Part shown: one piece after another, positions 39,340 through 52,300 of the stretch | Layout: every line of letters begins with the position of its first letter | Position numbering within the stretch: position 1 is the first letter of the stretch | From: Steromphala cineraria | Lineage: Eukaryota > Mollusca > Gastropoda > Trochida > Trochidae | Direction of reading: 5' to 3' | DNA length: 64,000 nt | Assembly (NCBI GenBank): GCA_916613615.1 | Contig: OU744734.1 | Span: forward strand, 35,098,801 to 35,162,800 | Position numbers and translations under genes: made by a program | The notes under the pieces: model-generated | Seen by the model: only the letters and a program-made list of their open reading frames with translations | Databases searched by the model: none | Told to the model about the DNA's origin: nothing

Positions 39340-40875
39340 GTTAAACTTTCTAATTTGCGTCAGTATATATGATTGACTCTAACAAGGCAAAGTTAGGAAT
39401 ACATGGCTCGTTTCATATTTAATACACAAAATAGTAAGTCTCTTGTTAACGTCAGAATATAATGAACTGTTAAAAAATATATTCAATTTACTTACGACTT
39501 AAGATAGATGGGCTTCCCTTATTTCAGATGTGTTTCTTATTTACGTCAGTATATAATTAATTCTTACAACGTATGCCTTTTTACGATATCCCATCTTCAC
39601 TAGACATACAAAAAGGTTTCTTATAAATGCCAGCATATGATTAACTCAAACAAGATCATTTACGTCAGTATATAATATAAGTTATAACATTGCTTAGCGG
39701 AACGCGAGTTGCATAAAACCTTTCAAGGGAATAATTAATACCTATGTAACCCGCTAAGCAATGTTATAACGAATTTATCTTACCGAATGTTTAAACACAA
39801 CGCATATTAAAAAAGGTTAAAAAGTGCTTAGGCACATGACAAAGGTCAGGGTAACAAACCGGAAGTGTTGTTTTGAAAACAACATCATTAATCGTGTCAG
39901 TGCCTCGCCTAGTCAGAGACATTTCTTTTTATGAACACAGTTCCTGAAGCATAATTTCGATGTTAAACGACTTTCCTTGCAAGAATAACAACGAAACAGT
40001 GAGTGAATACTGATATTTCGAATAAATGTGAACCGATTCTCATATGCAATGATCAAGAAAGCCGTGACACAATATTGACATTTTTTTCGACGAGAAACAT
40101 TTTAAACACCAAATCTTAGATTAATAAGCTAATTATGGCAATATACATGTATGGGTTTTTTTGCATTTATATAGCTTGCAATTACTTTGACTTTAGTTTG
40201 CATAAAGCTACACATTATTTGAGCAAAGGTAACATCGATGTATTCAACGAAACATAATTTTCAAGGAGCTCAATCTGCACGCTTTTTTCATGGCGGGGTA
40301 TAAATAAATTCAATTTGCACACTTTTTACGTGATTGGTTCATGGCGGGGTATAAATAATTTAACATCCCGCTCAAGAGGGTGACATCAGTAGTTATCCAG
40401 GGTCACGTGAACCTTTTAGAGATCGAGATTCCTACATGAGGTAGGATAATTAACGTTTACAAGGTCAAATCATAAAAAGGTCTGCCTTGTTACGATTTCC
40501 CATTTTCACTACACATACAGAAATGTTTCTTATAAATACCAGCATATGATTAACCCTAACAAGATCATTATGCAAAAATGGTCTGCTTTACGAAATATCC
40601 ATTTTTTTCAGACGGCGTTTAACAGAGACATGTTTCTTTTTAATGCCAGTATACGATTAACTCTCACAAGGTCACATGTATAAAAAGGTCTGCCTTTTTA
40701 CGATTTCCCATTTTCACTACACATACCGAAATATTAATGTTTCTTATAAATGCCAGCATATGATTAACTCTAACACGATCATTATGCAAAAATATTTATG
40801 AAATATCAATTTTTCAGACGACGTTTAATAAAACGTGTTTCTTATTAACGCCAGTATATAATTGACACTAGAAAG
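39340..40875. repeat. Decayed tandem array with TTTCTTATAAATGCCAGCAT units
   Basis: Copies of ACGATTTCCCATTTTCACTA, CACATAC and TTTCTTATAAATGCCAGCAT followed by ATGATTAACTC occur at about 39590, 40491 and 40691. A variant unit (CAGACGGCGTTTAA...CAGTATACGATTAAC) alternates with it at about 40610 and 40816. A 20-bp hairpin element sits inside the older half. Confidence 0.6.
39681..39770. repeat. Hairpin with perfect 20-bp arms
   Basis: GTTATAACATTGCTTAGCGG at 39681-39700 is exactly inverted at 39751-39770. The 50-bp centre is AT-rich. Confidence 0.85.
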
Positions 40876-41570
40876 GTGTGTTCATAATGGGGTGATTCAC
40901 CTGTCAGGTACAGATCAGTTACTGTTGTGGAAGATAAGCAGTATGCAGGTAGTTAGCGTGAGAGGATCAAGTTGTGCCGGCGTGTGTGCATCTGTTACCT
41001 TTATCATAACAAGAGGAGAGACTTAGTAATCTACATCAACATTTATTACCACACGCACCTTAGCAACTTAGCCCTTATATTTCATTTTGATAAGCACTTC
41101 CGGCCATATGGTTAAGTAAAATGATAAGAATTACATATATGGTGGCATTGATTTCTTTTACAGTTTTTTGTTTTAATTTAATACTTATCCTATTTAAAAA
41201 AATTATTTTTACCATAAATCGTCATCAAGAATGCCAACCTAACAATTTTTGCAAGAGGAGCTAAATAAATATTATGATTTAACAATATATTCTGCTATAA
41301 TAAGCTAAAAAATCGACAGTTTCTACAAATTCTGGTCGACTTGCCATGTTTTGTTTAAAGATTGTTTCATGTTTCATGATTATGACCAAATATGTATTTT
41401 TGTGTTGTTGTTGTTGTTGACTGTATATATAGACATGCTACATATATGTACCGGAGACACAACTTGTAAAATGGGAAAAACTTAAAAATTAAAAAAAAAA
41501 TGATAAGAATTACATTTATGTTGCCATTGATTTCTTTTACAGTTTTTTATTTTAATTTGTCAAATTGTAA

Positions 41571-41760
41571 TTCATGCTTGTAAATGATATTTATATATGC
41601 AATTATACATAAGACTTCTTTATGAAATTTGATGAGGATTTAGATATATGGTAATGGTTTGTACTTCATGCTTGTAAATAAGATAATTATATACATAATT
41701 ATACATAAGACTTATTTTATTGAATTTGGTGAGGGTTTCGATACATATTAATGGATCCCA
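41571..41760. repeat. Two-copy tandem repeat, 94-bp period
   Basis: TTCATGCTTGTAAAT, AATTATACATAAGACTT and GATGAGGATTT or GGTGAGGGTTT occur in order from 41571 and again from 41665. The minus-strand open frames here are artefacts of this repeat. Confidence 0.75.
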
Positions 41761-42159
41761 GAGATAACTTTGAATACTTATATTGTGCACAGATGAAGTG
41801 CTGATAATATTGGGACAATAATATTTGTAAAAGTATAAAATCGTGTACCTTTTCAAAACGAGTCAATTGCTGGGTTCGAATCTCGGTCCTCAAATAAGCT
41901 GTCACTAACTGTCTTAACAGCACAAAGACTTAATAAACGATGTAACTGTGATAAGCGTTGAAATCATTCTATTCTTTACATTATGAATTCATTCGATAAA
42001 ACATTTGCAGTCAAAATGAAAATATACAAATAAGAGAAATTTGAAAGGAGTGAGAGTGAATACTAACTTCATGTCGTAATCACTGTTCATTCACAAGGTG
42101 TAAAGATAGACAATATTGTATCGTGATTGAAGAATGACCAACATAACATTAACTTATAT

Positions 42160-42217
42160 GTTAAGCTTTTGTATAACTGACTGCACATGCAAGCTTCGCC
42201 AGTTATACAAGTTTAAC
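42160..42217. repeat. Small hairpin
   Basis: GTTAAGCTTTTGTATAACTG is inverted as CAGTTATACAAGTTTAAC with a short loop and a few mismatches. Confidence 0.65.
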
Positions 42218-44473
42218 TAACAGGTTATAATCATGTGGACAAACACATAACGAAAGTAGGTACGGGTTGTTAGGGTTTATACAGAAAAACTTCACATGAA
42301 TATCAAGTCTTTTTTGTCACAATAACAGTAAACTTGAAGAAGTGAGTGAGCGAGTTGGAATTTCACGCCGCTTGGGCAATATTTTAGCTATTAACGCACG
42401 TCAAACTGATAGAAAGTTGATGAAAAGTGAAACATTGTTTAATTATAAAATATCAAAGTCAACATCACTGTTGGTAATTTTATTCATTGCCATATAGATA
42501 TTCAAAATCACCTCCATCAATACAAATTATCGTTTAAAAAATAATTATGTTCTCTCCCAGTTAAAGGCATCGTAGCACGCTTTCATCTGGTAATACTTGA
42601 TGCCATATCGCTTCAAGCTATCAAATTCCATTTCATCTCTTCAATTTGCCAAATAGGTAAAAAATTCACAGGTATTTCTTTTCGTTTCAGTCATATACAA
42701 GTAACGTTTGCCCCATCCTTTCACGGCAGGCTGTTTTTCTACTATTGACGAAACGTTCGACAACAGAGTTAAACTTTGTAATCTTTCACCTGGTTAGCTA
42801 GTTATTTTTCGCTAAATAAAATTCACAGCAGATGGAGTGTCTGTCAAGAGTTTTTGTGGGTGTATATCTAACCTTTTTATTGCCCTTCAAATAACACAGA
42901 GCGACGCATTACGCAAAGGATGGGATAGTAATTACTCCACGCGTTGAATGAGCGGTCCGTAGACATGTTCATTTTGGTTTGAAAAAGTATTTTAAGATAG
43001 CTAACGTAAGTTGGACTGTATTCATTAGTGTAACGTTTATGAATATTTTTTGAATTTACATATCGACATGAAAGGCCTTTTATATTATCTTGTTATTATC
43101 ACTTTGATGATCTTCATCAAGATAATGGATCTTCATCTTAATCAACACAGAAACATCATCATTTTTAGCAATTTCATCTCCTTAGCATTACCAGTTTCGT
43201 TTATCAATTTCATTCACCATGATTATAATCAATCCTCAAGCATAATCATTTAAAAGGATTTACCATATTTGGTGTGTGTCTTTCTGGGTATCGATACCTT
43301 GATGGACTTTGAAAATCAGAACCGCCAAATTATTTTGTAAGGAGTTACAGCACTTGTTCCGTGTTTTTGTACTCTGTTCAAGGATGTCTTTAAAGCGGGA
43401 ATTTTTTCTCGTAAACCATCTAAGATAGAATAACCAAATTTGGTGTGAGTCATAACCTGAAAGCTAGTTGTCTAACATTTGCATCCGATCTTAATGTTTC
43501 ATAAAACAATTTAAGAATCGCCTTTCTTTTATCATTTCACGTAATGTAAAAACAAAATGGCGACCCAAACTTAATTCGATAGAACAGCCCCTTTAAGTAC
43601 TTAAGACGGTTCCGAGTCTGATGAGGTATATATTCTGGGATCAGCGTGGTTAATGACGGACATCAAAGGAAGTTGCAAGGTCGAGATGTTACGAGATCTC
43701 GCGAGAGTTGAACACCTTTAAATATCCTGTTTATGATTCTCGCAGGTGTTTAAAGGATTCTGTGTTTTCGGGCGGATCAAAGTATCGAATCTATCGTATC
43801 TTGCTCCCAGTCATAAAACATGTTATTTCTGTGTCAAAATAGAAAAATAAATACCAAACAGCTTTGAGGAGCTTAGGGTTGTTTTCTGAGAAACAAATAA
43901 AACAAGCATAAGTCAAAAGGGAAAAAAGAGTCGATTTGATTAAGAATCATGGACTAGTGGTTCGAAGTATTACAGGAAAATAAATATTTCTACAGTTCTA
44001 TTTATATCGAGTAACTTGGGCGATTCGCGCACAGGACAAATCAACGAGACAATATTTGATTGGATATAAACACAATTTTGTTGTCAATTTTCAATGCTAG
44101 GGAATTTTGATAAACTATTTGTAACAGATGTGTCATTTTGGTTTATGAGATTTATAAGACAATATATTTATGGATAAACAACTTCTTTGCGCGTTTCTTT
44201 CATACCTAACACTGAAAACTTCGTGAATGCCACTAAAAACACTTCAAGGAGTTTTTATTTCGAAAAATATCACAAAATTCAAATTATTATATCGATATGC
44301 TTTACAAGATTTCCCTTGATAATTGACCAGCCCAAAATCAAAATTTGGATCATATTGATCATTAAATGAACTACAGAATGTTTAAATACAGAATATTATG
44401 GTGGTTCTTATGTCATGTTGTTAAGAATAAACTTTCTACAGTTTATAGTCTTTTGTTTGAATTTTGATTTTCG

Positions 44474-44544
44474 AACTCTCTTAGTGCCAAGATAGTCGTA
44501 AGTACCATACATTAAAAATGACTATTTTAGTACTAAGAGAGCTT
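44474..44544. repeat. Small imperfect hairpin
   Basis: AACTCTCTTAGTGCCAAGAT with AGTC faces GACTATTTTAGTACTAAGAG with AGCTT, with a loop of about 22 bp. Confidence 0.65.
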
Positions 44545-45257
44545 AGACATTCTAGGTCCTGGTTTGTGTTCGAACATCACACACTTTTTTAGGTAATGGT
44601 AATCTACAGCTGCATACCATAAGTTTGTTCCCCTGCTTGTGATCTTAGTGCAAATATCATGTAATTTGGGTTTCGTTTTGACATCATAAAATAACTCCAG
44701 GACCACTTACAGAAGATCACCAATTGTCCACGTGTAAAATAACCATTCCCAAACCATATTCCGGGATCGTCTTGTCACTGGTGCAGATTGTCGATATTTG
44801 GCATTGTTAAATAGACAGATGGGGTCATATTTGTGAAATTCGGATTTTCTTAAATTTTGATTAAAATCATCCGTGTAAGCTTAGTAGGGAAAAATAGCAA
44901 AGTTACGTTGCATTAGCGCAAAGGAACACAAATGAATAAGATATTAAGCTATTGATCACTTATGAAGGATTTTGTAGAGCAAAATAGAAATCAGTGTTTT
45001 CGAAATTTTGACCCCTGGTCACTTCAATGACCTGCCAAATTTGTTACAGCTATCTGCTAGGTATGACATACGAATATGTCAACGCAAACTGAATCTTTAC
45101 TTTTGCAGTGAAATTTCATCATTATCGGTTTCGCTTTTACAATGATAAGATGTCTCAAAGACTTTACAAATTACATGATATTTGCACTAGAATACGAAGG
45201 TAAGTGAACAAACTTAAGATACGCAGCTGTATTTATCAATTACTTTTATCATTTCAG

Positions 45258-45394
45258 GATAACTGTGTCGATATACTTCGACGGGCAAATAACCTTGACA
45301 ACGAGCTTAAATATTTGACGCCTGAAGACAGACGAGAATTAAAGATCCTCAAGTCACACCTGTCAGCGTTCATAGAGGGCTACAGATGGCGAGA
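45258..45394 (+). CDS. DUF885 gene, exon (second certain)
   Basis: The acceptor is ATTTCAG at 45251-45257 and the donor is the consensus gtaagt at 45395. The exon encodes DNCVDILRRANNLDNELKYL, then TPEDRRELKILK and SHLSAFIEGYRWR. It ends with GA of a codon completed by the T that opens the next exon, giving Asp. In DUF885 proteins this is the helical region following the YDD segment, where a conserved L..EL..L....-E-G-Y element precedes the N-F-L-E-G stretch. The preceding intron is 11.4 kb, the longest of the resolved introns, and holds many mobile-element remnants. Confidence 0.87.
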
Positions 45395-46382
45395 GTAAGT
45401 ATTTCTTTCAAAATATTGTTCTCTTCTTACGATTTCATACAAAATCGTTTGGCGTCTCATCCCTATCATTGCGTTCTGAATTAACTGTAATGACACATTA
45501 CTTAGGAACTGCTAAGCCAAATGTGATAGTTTCTCCTTCGACATCGCTTCTTTTCCGAAGTGGACTTAAGTCTGATATGTAAATACCAGAACAAAAAAGG
45601 AAAGAACTTTGATTTATTTCGAGCATACATATTGCCTTACAAAGGAAATCAAAGCTCTTTCGTTCAATCTTTTTTCGTACAAATGTAATCATTTGAAAAC
45701 AAAGGAATTAACAAAATTTCACAAATCACAGTGGTAGTCTTCTTGTAGTTTAGTAGATGAACGGAATAGGTATTAACACTTTAGGAATCAAAAATATTTT
45801 CCGTAATTCGTCATAAGACAGATAATAATTTATTAAGTAAATGTCTACTGGCCTACATTACATCAATATAAGTTAATAAAGCATGAGATTCATCAGAATA
45901 CAATTCATTAAGTTCCTTACTTGATATAAGAGTAGGCATACATATTTAATAACATTTATATTTGTTGAATATATGATATTTTAATGATAATTTGATAATG
46001 GATACTTTAAATATTTAATAAGAAATATGTTCATCATATCTAAATAGGCTTTACAGTATGGCAATACATGTATGTCATCTTCTTTTAAAATAAGGTTAAA
46101 CATGTTTACGAAAAGGGAAAAATCGTAAATTATTGGGGTTTTGTAATGTCAGCCAAAATGTAACTTTACATAAGTTTTACCGAAACCGGCAAAAGAATAG
46201 GAAACAAATCAGTTTTTCAATGATTGCCTTTTCTAAATTGTTTATGCTTACTTAATATTCAGTATTACTTTTTGTTTTTTAAAACCCCCCAACTTAACCT
46301 CAAAATAGATTTTTAAAAGTCACAAATAATAAGAACTCAGCTAATACAGCAATTGACATTTAATCATTGAACCTATCCAGTC

Positions 46383-46744
46383 TTAACGGGACGGTAGCAG
46401 GTTTTTTGATAATTTTATATTTTAAATTTTTGATTGATAATTGTAAGTTAATGCTTAATGTATTATTTTTACAGTGACAAAATTCTCATTACACAAACCA
46501 ATCATCCATAGCTAGAGGACAAAGTATGAAGATTCACATAAAATCCATTGGCGGCTATTTTGTGTGAACACCTTTAATTCATTTTGTGTAAGAAAAAGCA
46601 ATCGCATGGCTAAACTTTACGTTATATTTTGAATTATTACTGCTCCATTTAGTTTAAATACATCGTCTTTCAATTGGAACCATTAATTTTCATTTTCCTG
46701 ACATCACCTTATATTCCCCCTAAAAACGTGCTTCTGTCCCTTTG
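46383..46744 (+). mobile_element. TTAA-flanked inverted-repeat element, copy 5 (most decayed of the main copies)
   Basis: TTAA|CGGGACGGTAGCAGG starts and CGTGCTTCTGTCCCT ends the element. The right TTAA is mutated (TTTGA). The interior matches the copy at 1975, with CATTGGCGGCTATTTTGTGT. Confidence 0.8.
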
Positions 46745-47673
46745 ATGTTCGTGCAATAGTGTCTAAAAAACTTGTTCCAAACTCATTTCAAAACTATGAT
46801 ACAATTACGTAAAATCCGGAAGCCTATATATAAGGAATATATGCATTTTCTATGAATATCATATGCTCTTGACACGTATTATATACTTTCATCTAAGAAG
46901 AAAATACCTGCCAGCTGGCTTCGTTGACTATCCAACGATCAGCAAATTCATAGACTTATGGAGAATACAAATATATACTTATAAACTTATTATATTACTA
47001 TTTTTATCTAAATTATTCTCAAATCATCCATAGAAACTTGTAATGTAACCAAGTTAAAATTATGAGCCTATGGTTTAGATAAGTAATTAACGTGTTTCTA
47101 CATATATTTTATATAACTATTAATTAAAGTCCAGTTTGACAAGAAACTCTATTAAATATGAATGTCAAAATACAGAAAAGCCTTTTCCCCAATTATATCG
47201 TTAGACACAAGGAAACAATTTCCTGTTTCTATTAGTCAAGGATAACAAGCCTGAGCTTAATTAAAGATGCCATCCTAAGTCGAGAATTTACAAACAAGAC
47301 TGTTAGGCTGCTAATTATGATGTACAGGCATTCACGAAGAGGGCAATTGTTGTAATGTTTACGAAAAGAAATGCTTACACCTCGTTTACACATATTCCAC
47401 ACATTTCTGAATTTGTAATGAAGTGCTGCATCTGTATACCATGATCATGCATTGTTTTGTTATGTTAAATGTTTATTAATGAGAATTTGTTTCTGTTTAT
47501 GACTGAAAAGCCTGAATTTAATAATCTGCAATTTATCCAAATTTGTCCTCATTTAAAAAAAAATGAAAAAAAGTATTAAGTATAAAAGATAAAAGAGCCA
47601 ACAAAAGGTGTTCAAGGACTTGCTATAATAATGTAGACTTGCATGTGTCTTAACAGATATTTAGTTTCCGAGG

Positions 47674-47833
47674 CTGTTAGACGATGACTCTATAGAACGA
47701 ACAAGCTGATAGACAAGGATTTTATAGAACGAACAAGCTGTTCGACAAGGAGTCTATAGAACGATCAAGCTGTTAGACAAGGATTATGTAGTACGAACAA
47801 GCTGTTAGATAAGGATTCTATAGGACGAACAAT
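47674..47833. repeat. 32-bp minisatellite, five copies
   Basis: The unit CTGTTAGACAAGGATTCTAT followed by AGAACGAACAAG repeats with few changes. Its length, 5 x 32, fits exactly. Confidence 0.88.
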
Positions 47834-49339
47834 TCAAGATTAGAACCTGTTTTGATAAAGTTAAAGTTAAATGTGTGTGTGTGTATTTAACAAACAATAA
47901 CTTTTTCTTCTAAATTTCAATTTTCATTTTTATCCAACAGTATCATACCAGTATAATTTTTAGTTGATTTGAGAAAACTTCAGTAACTTATGCCAACAAG
48001 AACTGTTAACAAATGAGGAATGAGAGTATTTTGTCGAGTTCGATTTATGTCAATTAGTCTATTAACATTGTAATCGCATTTCTCCTGAAGAAAATGTCTT
48101 TCCTTGGCAGTGATAGCCTATTTAAGTAAAGGTGAGAAGGAAAATCATTAATCAAGGTAGGAGAACGACTATATTTTACAGCACTGATGTCATTCAACAC
48201 GGAATTTGGTTACTATTTGTTCCTAAGACCACCCCAGAGTCAAGAAAATAGAAATTCTATCCGAAATACGAGAATTAGATGTTATCTCTAAACCTAAAGA
48301 GGAATTTGTGAAGAAAAGAAAACATTAGAAGAACAAACTGCACGCAAGTTGCGTCTCTATCAGTCGTGTTGTGTCAATGTTTGTCTTTGAATCATCCTAT
48401 TGCGTGATGTGTACAATACATAAACTGCCAGACAAAAGAAAGTACACTCTTTAATTGAATTTATCTTATGTAAGATTTTCAATTACAAATATTTCGAGTT
48501 TTTAATGTCGTATTCTCAATCTGATAAAAAAGAGTTAAATCATCGTTAAAAGGATACTTTTAAGAGTGTTTTTTCAAAAAATTTCTTAGATACATTGTTC
48601 AAAAACTAATTTTGATTGTACACAAACGTCCATAAAACAAAGTAGTCACATTCAATGTCACTTTCGGTACAAGTGCCATTTTTTTCACATATTGATAACA
48701 TAACATACACAAGGAAGGGGTCATGATATAGCTTAAATTATATTTCCTACCCCTGCCTACGTTAAACAAAGACATTTTAATTAAATATTAACTAGAAACC
48801 ATTGTTTAATTCAAACTGCTGCAAATATTTGTTACTGTAAAATGTCATAACTTATTACATCACATCTCTCTTAGTAATTAAATTTAAACAAATGGAGTGT
48901 GTACTTTCTTTTACCTGGCGGTGTAGCTAGGGTTGAAATAAAGAGTCGCCCCCACCGTTGTTATTTCCTTTTGCATCGTCAAATGTTTACATGACTTTGG
49001 TTATTTTATGTTCATGGAATCTATTGTCTTAAGAAAAAAAGTAAGACGTTTGGATTTAAGAAGAAGAACATTTAAGAAGAATAGATTACTTTCTATTTCA
49101 CAATCTAGACTGTTGTGTTTTTATTTGAAATCTGCATATGCCTTTTACACATAAACATTTGATAATATATTTATAGATACAGGATATGAAAGGACAATAT
49201 ACTGTCGGCATTCTGAGATATCACTGAAATCTCACTTAATTGGAAAACAGTTCAGGTTGACGTCTCGGGATTTCGTTTTTCTTACATTGCAAATATTGCT
49301 ATACCATCAAAATAGACTTTTACTTTATACCCTTTCAGT

Positions 49340-49518
49340 GGGCTAACGTATAGCTCCTGAAAAAAAGAGTTCTTGATTAATTTTATTATTTTAATTTTTT
49401 TTAAATAACATTCAAAAGGGCCCCGAACAATGCCTCAAGGTGAGGCATCTAGACTTGCCAACATTTAAATAAGTCTCCTTTGATTCAGTTTTGCTTAAGG
49501 GTCTGGAAAACAAACTAA
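49340..49518 (+). repeat. Short interspersed element, TAGACTAACA family (decayed)
   Basis: GGCTAACGTATAGCTCCTGA starts it and GGTCTGGAAAACAAACTA ends it. Interior GAGGCATCTAGACTTGCC is shared with 29664. Confidence 0.65.
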
Positions 49519-50060
49519 CTTTTCACTTTCAGCACTCAAAACAATTTTCACATCTTAAAATCACTTTGTAATCCTAAGTTTCAAAGGTTAAGACACTTTG
49601 TCAAAAGGTCAAACGCTTTTCTACAAGAGCCAATTCAAATACGCCATCAACGTACAACGTTACCACACAAGTAGTGGCGACAAAAATATCCTGCTTTCCT
49701 TACAACTACACCTGATTTAGAAGCTATCGGAAACACGTTAAGCACACTTCCAGCCATCATAGCCTTTGTTGATTCTTTGAAAGAACAGCGACCATTGTTT
49801 CAGATTTTAAACAATATACCACGTAAGAAAACAAGATGTTGTAAATTTCCGGCATGGAAAGAGATTTAAGAAACGTTGGCGTATCAACGGTGTAAAGAAA
49901 ACAAGTCGCGTTTCAAAACTCCATTCGCGGAATTTCTATTGTTAGTAGAAGGGAAGTAGTTTTCCATAGGTTCCACGCTAATTGACTCTGAAAGCCACAT
50001 CTAGAACTAATTTCTTGGTTAACCAACGCGTATATATTTTTCAAAGCCATGATTTGAAAA

Positions 50061-50349
50061 TACCGTAAATCCATGAATAGTAGCCGAGCGATTATTAATT
50101 TGAAACATCGTTTGGACCGGGCAATTATACGAGGCAGGCGATCGCGATTATTTATTTCAAATCTATGATTTGTTAATGAAGTATTGAAATATTCAACAAA
50201 AACATCATGACATGAAATAATTTCCAGTGAATATCAGACTAAACTGAAGTAAAGTAAAGGTAATATTGAAAAGTTGGTTAAATTAAACCCTGCGATAATT
50301 CAAGGTAAGCATATATTCAAGGCAGGCGATTATTCAAGGATTTACGGTA
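50061..50349. mobile_element. TA-flanked inverted-repeat element (CCGTAAATCC ends), copy 2
   Basis: TA|CCGTAAATCCATGAATA starts and TATTCAAGGATTTACGG|TA ends the element. Subterminal GGCAGGCGAT and CGGGCAATTAT repeats match the copy at 36885. Confidence 0.82.
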
Positions 50350-50845
50350 TATCCAAACAAAATTGTCTGTGTTTTTTAGAATAGTTTTTTTATGTAAAAA
50401 GGGATTGATACAAGGATTGATACAGATATCACATTTTGTATATTAAAGAAGTTCTTTCAATCACAAGTAAAATCAAAACACACTCAGATGTACATGTAGC
50501 AACTTTGACAGTTAAATATTGTAAACTACCGTGTACACTGTAAAGTATAACACAAAAACACACTGCACCAAGTATTTGTGTGAAATAAAGTTTAATAGAC
50601 TTGTACGAATCAAGTCTTTAACGATACAGTTAACAGCTCGTTAAACTGTATAAATTGCTGCACTCCTCATTTGTCACCATATGCTTTAAAACCATATGCT
50701 GTCCAATAAAGAAGTTGTTCATCGATAGAATTACTCTACTCGTGTCTACTTCGTAAAACTATTGTTGTAAACCAAACAAATAGTTAAGGCATCAAGGATT
50801 CTCAAATAAGATTATCTTCTTGTAAGTCAGTCAGAATCCACATCA

Positions 50846-50847
<2 letters not shown>

Positions 50848-50883
<36 letters not shown>

Positions 50884-51160
50884 ATAGTAATAGTAATAGT
50901 AATAGTAATAGTAATAGTAATAGTAATAGTAATAGTAATAGTAATAGTAATAGTAATAGTAGTAGTAGTAGCAACAGCAGGAGTAGTGATAGTAGTAGTA
51001 GTGGTAGTAGTACCGGCACATATTATAGCAGCAGCAGCAGCAGTAGTAGTAGCAGCAACAACAGCAGCAGCAGCAGCAGTAGTAGTAGTAGCAGCAACAA
51101 CAGCAGCAGCAGCAGTAGTAGTAGTGGTGGTAACAGTAGTAGTATAGCAGAAGTGGGATT
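50848..51160. repeat. Compound trinucleotide array (AGT/AAT/AGC), about 310 bp
   Basis: (GTA)n at the left changes to a (AGTAAT)n 6-bp unit, then to mixed AGT/AGC/AAC blocks. The minus-strand open frame over it (Tyr- and Cys-rich) is a repeat artefact. Confidence 0.93.
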
Positions 51161-52167
51161 ATAGAAGTAACAACACGAATCACAACCATAGCAGCATATC
51201 TACAGTAGAAGCGTCAGTAGATAAAAGAGGTATATTCATGGAAGTATTAATAAACGACGCATCATATTTCCCCTCGAGCACAGAAGCTGAATAAAACAGT
51301 CTTAAATCATTGCTTGTAGTAACAGTAGTAACAACCACGTTCAGTAAGAATATCAAACGTTTGATATAAAAAATACAACATCTGTTTCTGATTTTATGAT
51401 GAGAAAATATTATCATGCATGTGTTTTATCCAAATATTATCTTCACTGTTCCCGACGGCGAACATGAAACTGCTGCACGTTTCCAAACATCTGTAAGGGA
51501 ACTAACACGTTTTTAATGTCTAAATGCTTCACTAGGTTTGTGTATCGACGTAGATAACAAGCACGTCTTGGCACAAAAACAAATAATGATTTAGAAAAAT
51601 ATATAAAGTGACCTTTTTGTCATATGAAAGAGCGGTAATTGATTGATTAATTAGACACGTGTAGTTACAGTAAAGGTAAAGTTATATCGAATGGTTATTT
51701 CGCTTTTAAGAAAAAAATATTGTGGGGGAAAGAATAAAGATCATGGAAGTAGCTTTTGTCTGAAGAGCTGGTACCTTAGGTATCTTAAATCAAAAGAAAG
51801 GTTGATTTTTGTTTTACTTTATTGATGAAATCAAATGATTATCAAGTGTGTCCCTAAGGACAAATTTGTTAATTTGTAAATTTTAATATTTTTACGAAAA
51901 ATCGTACAATAATGCAAAGAACTCTTTTATAGTCTTTAATCGTTTTAGATACATAAACGCTGATATTATTGTTGTTTCGAACATATAATCTTGATAAATT
52001 TACATGAGTTTTTTTTTATAATTACTTTTTGCGTTTTAGAATATACATGTATGTTCTAGTTCTGACGCCGAAAATTTCATCAGCACAAGCATATAATTAT
52101 GTTGAACTCTGTCTACCCATCAAGACTTTAAATAATAATTGATATTTTAAAACTTTTTTCTTTACAG

Positions 52168-52300
52168 TTATGGAGCTTTGAATCCTGTCAACTTTCTGGA
52201 AGGTTTGGCCAAAGGAACCCATTGGACGTTTTATTCTAATTTTGACACAGAAGATGATTTTGAAAAATACCTCAAACGATTAGCAGCATTTCCCGCGCAG
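52168..52300 (+). CDS. DUF885 gene, exon (third certain)
   Basis: The acceptor TTTACAG ends at 52167 and the donor is CAG|gtaagg at 52301. The exon starts in phase 2 and ends on a codon boundary. It encodes YGALNPVNFLEGLAKGTHW, then TFYSNFDTEDDFEKYLKR and LAAFPAQ. The N-x-x-E-G stretch followed by an aspartate-rich turn and a Y-x-x-R-L-x-x-F/x-P motif is a recognisable DUF885 pattern. It leads directly into the Q-I-D-x-x-I segment of the next exon, so no exon seems to be missing between them. Confidence 0.88.

Larger units (their letters stand above)
33878..45257 (+). other. DUF885 intron (11.4 kb) with several elements
   Basis: It holds the paired TTAA elements (34980-35871), family members at 36096, 36885 and 38117, a decayed array (39340-40875) and small duplications. 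For example, TGATAAGAATTACAT with GATTTCTTTTACAG recurs at about 41121 and 41501. No second gene on either strand could be supported. Confidence 0.7.
45395..52167 (+). other. DUF885 intron (6.8 kb)
   Basis: It contains element copies at 46383, 49340 and 50061, a 32-bp array at 47674 and a trinucleotide array at 50848. No additional gene is supported. Confidence 0.7.

Noticed and set aside
50827..51189. 120-codon minus-strand Tyr/Cys-rich frame
   Set aside because: It is a translation of a compound trinucleotide microsatellite.
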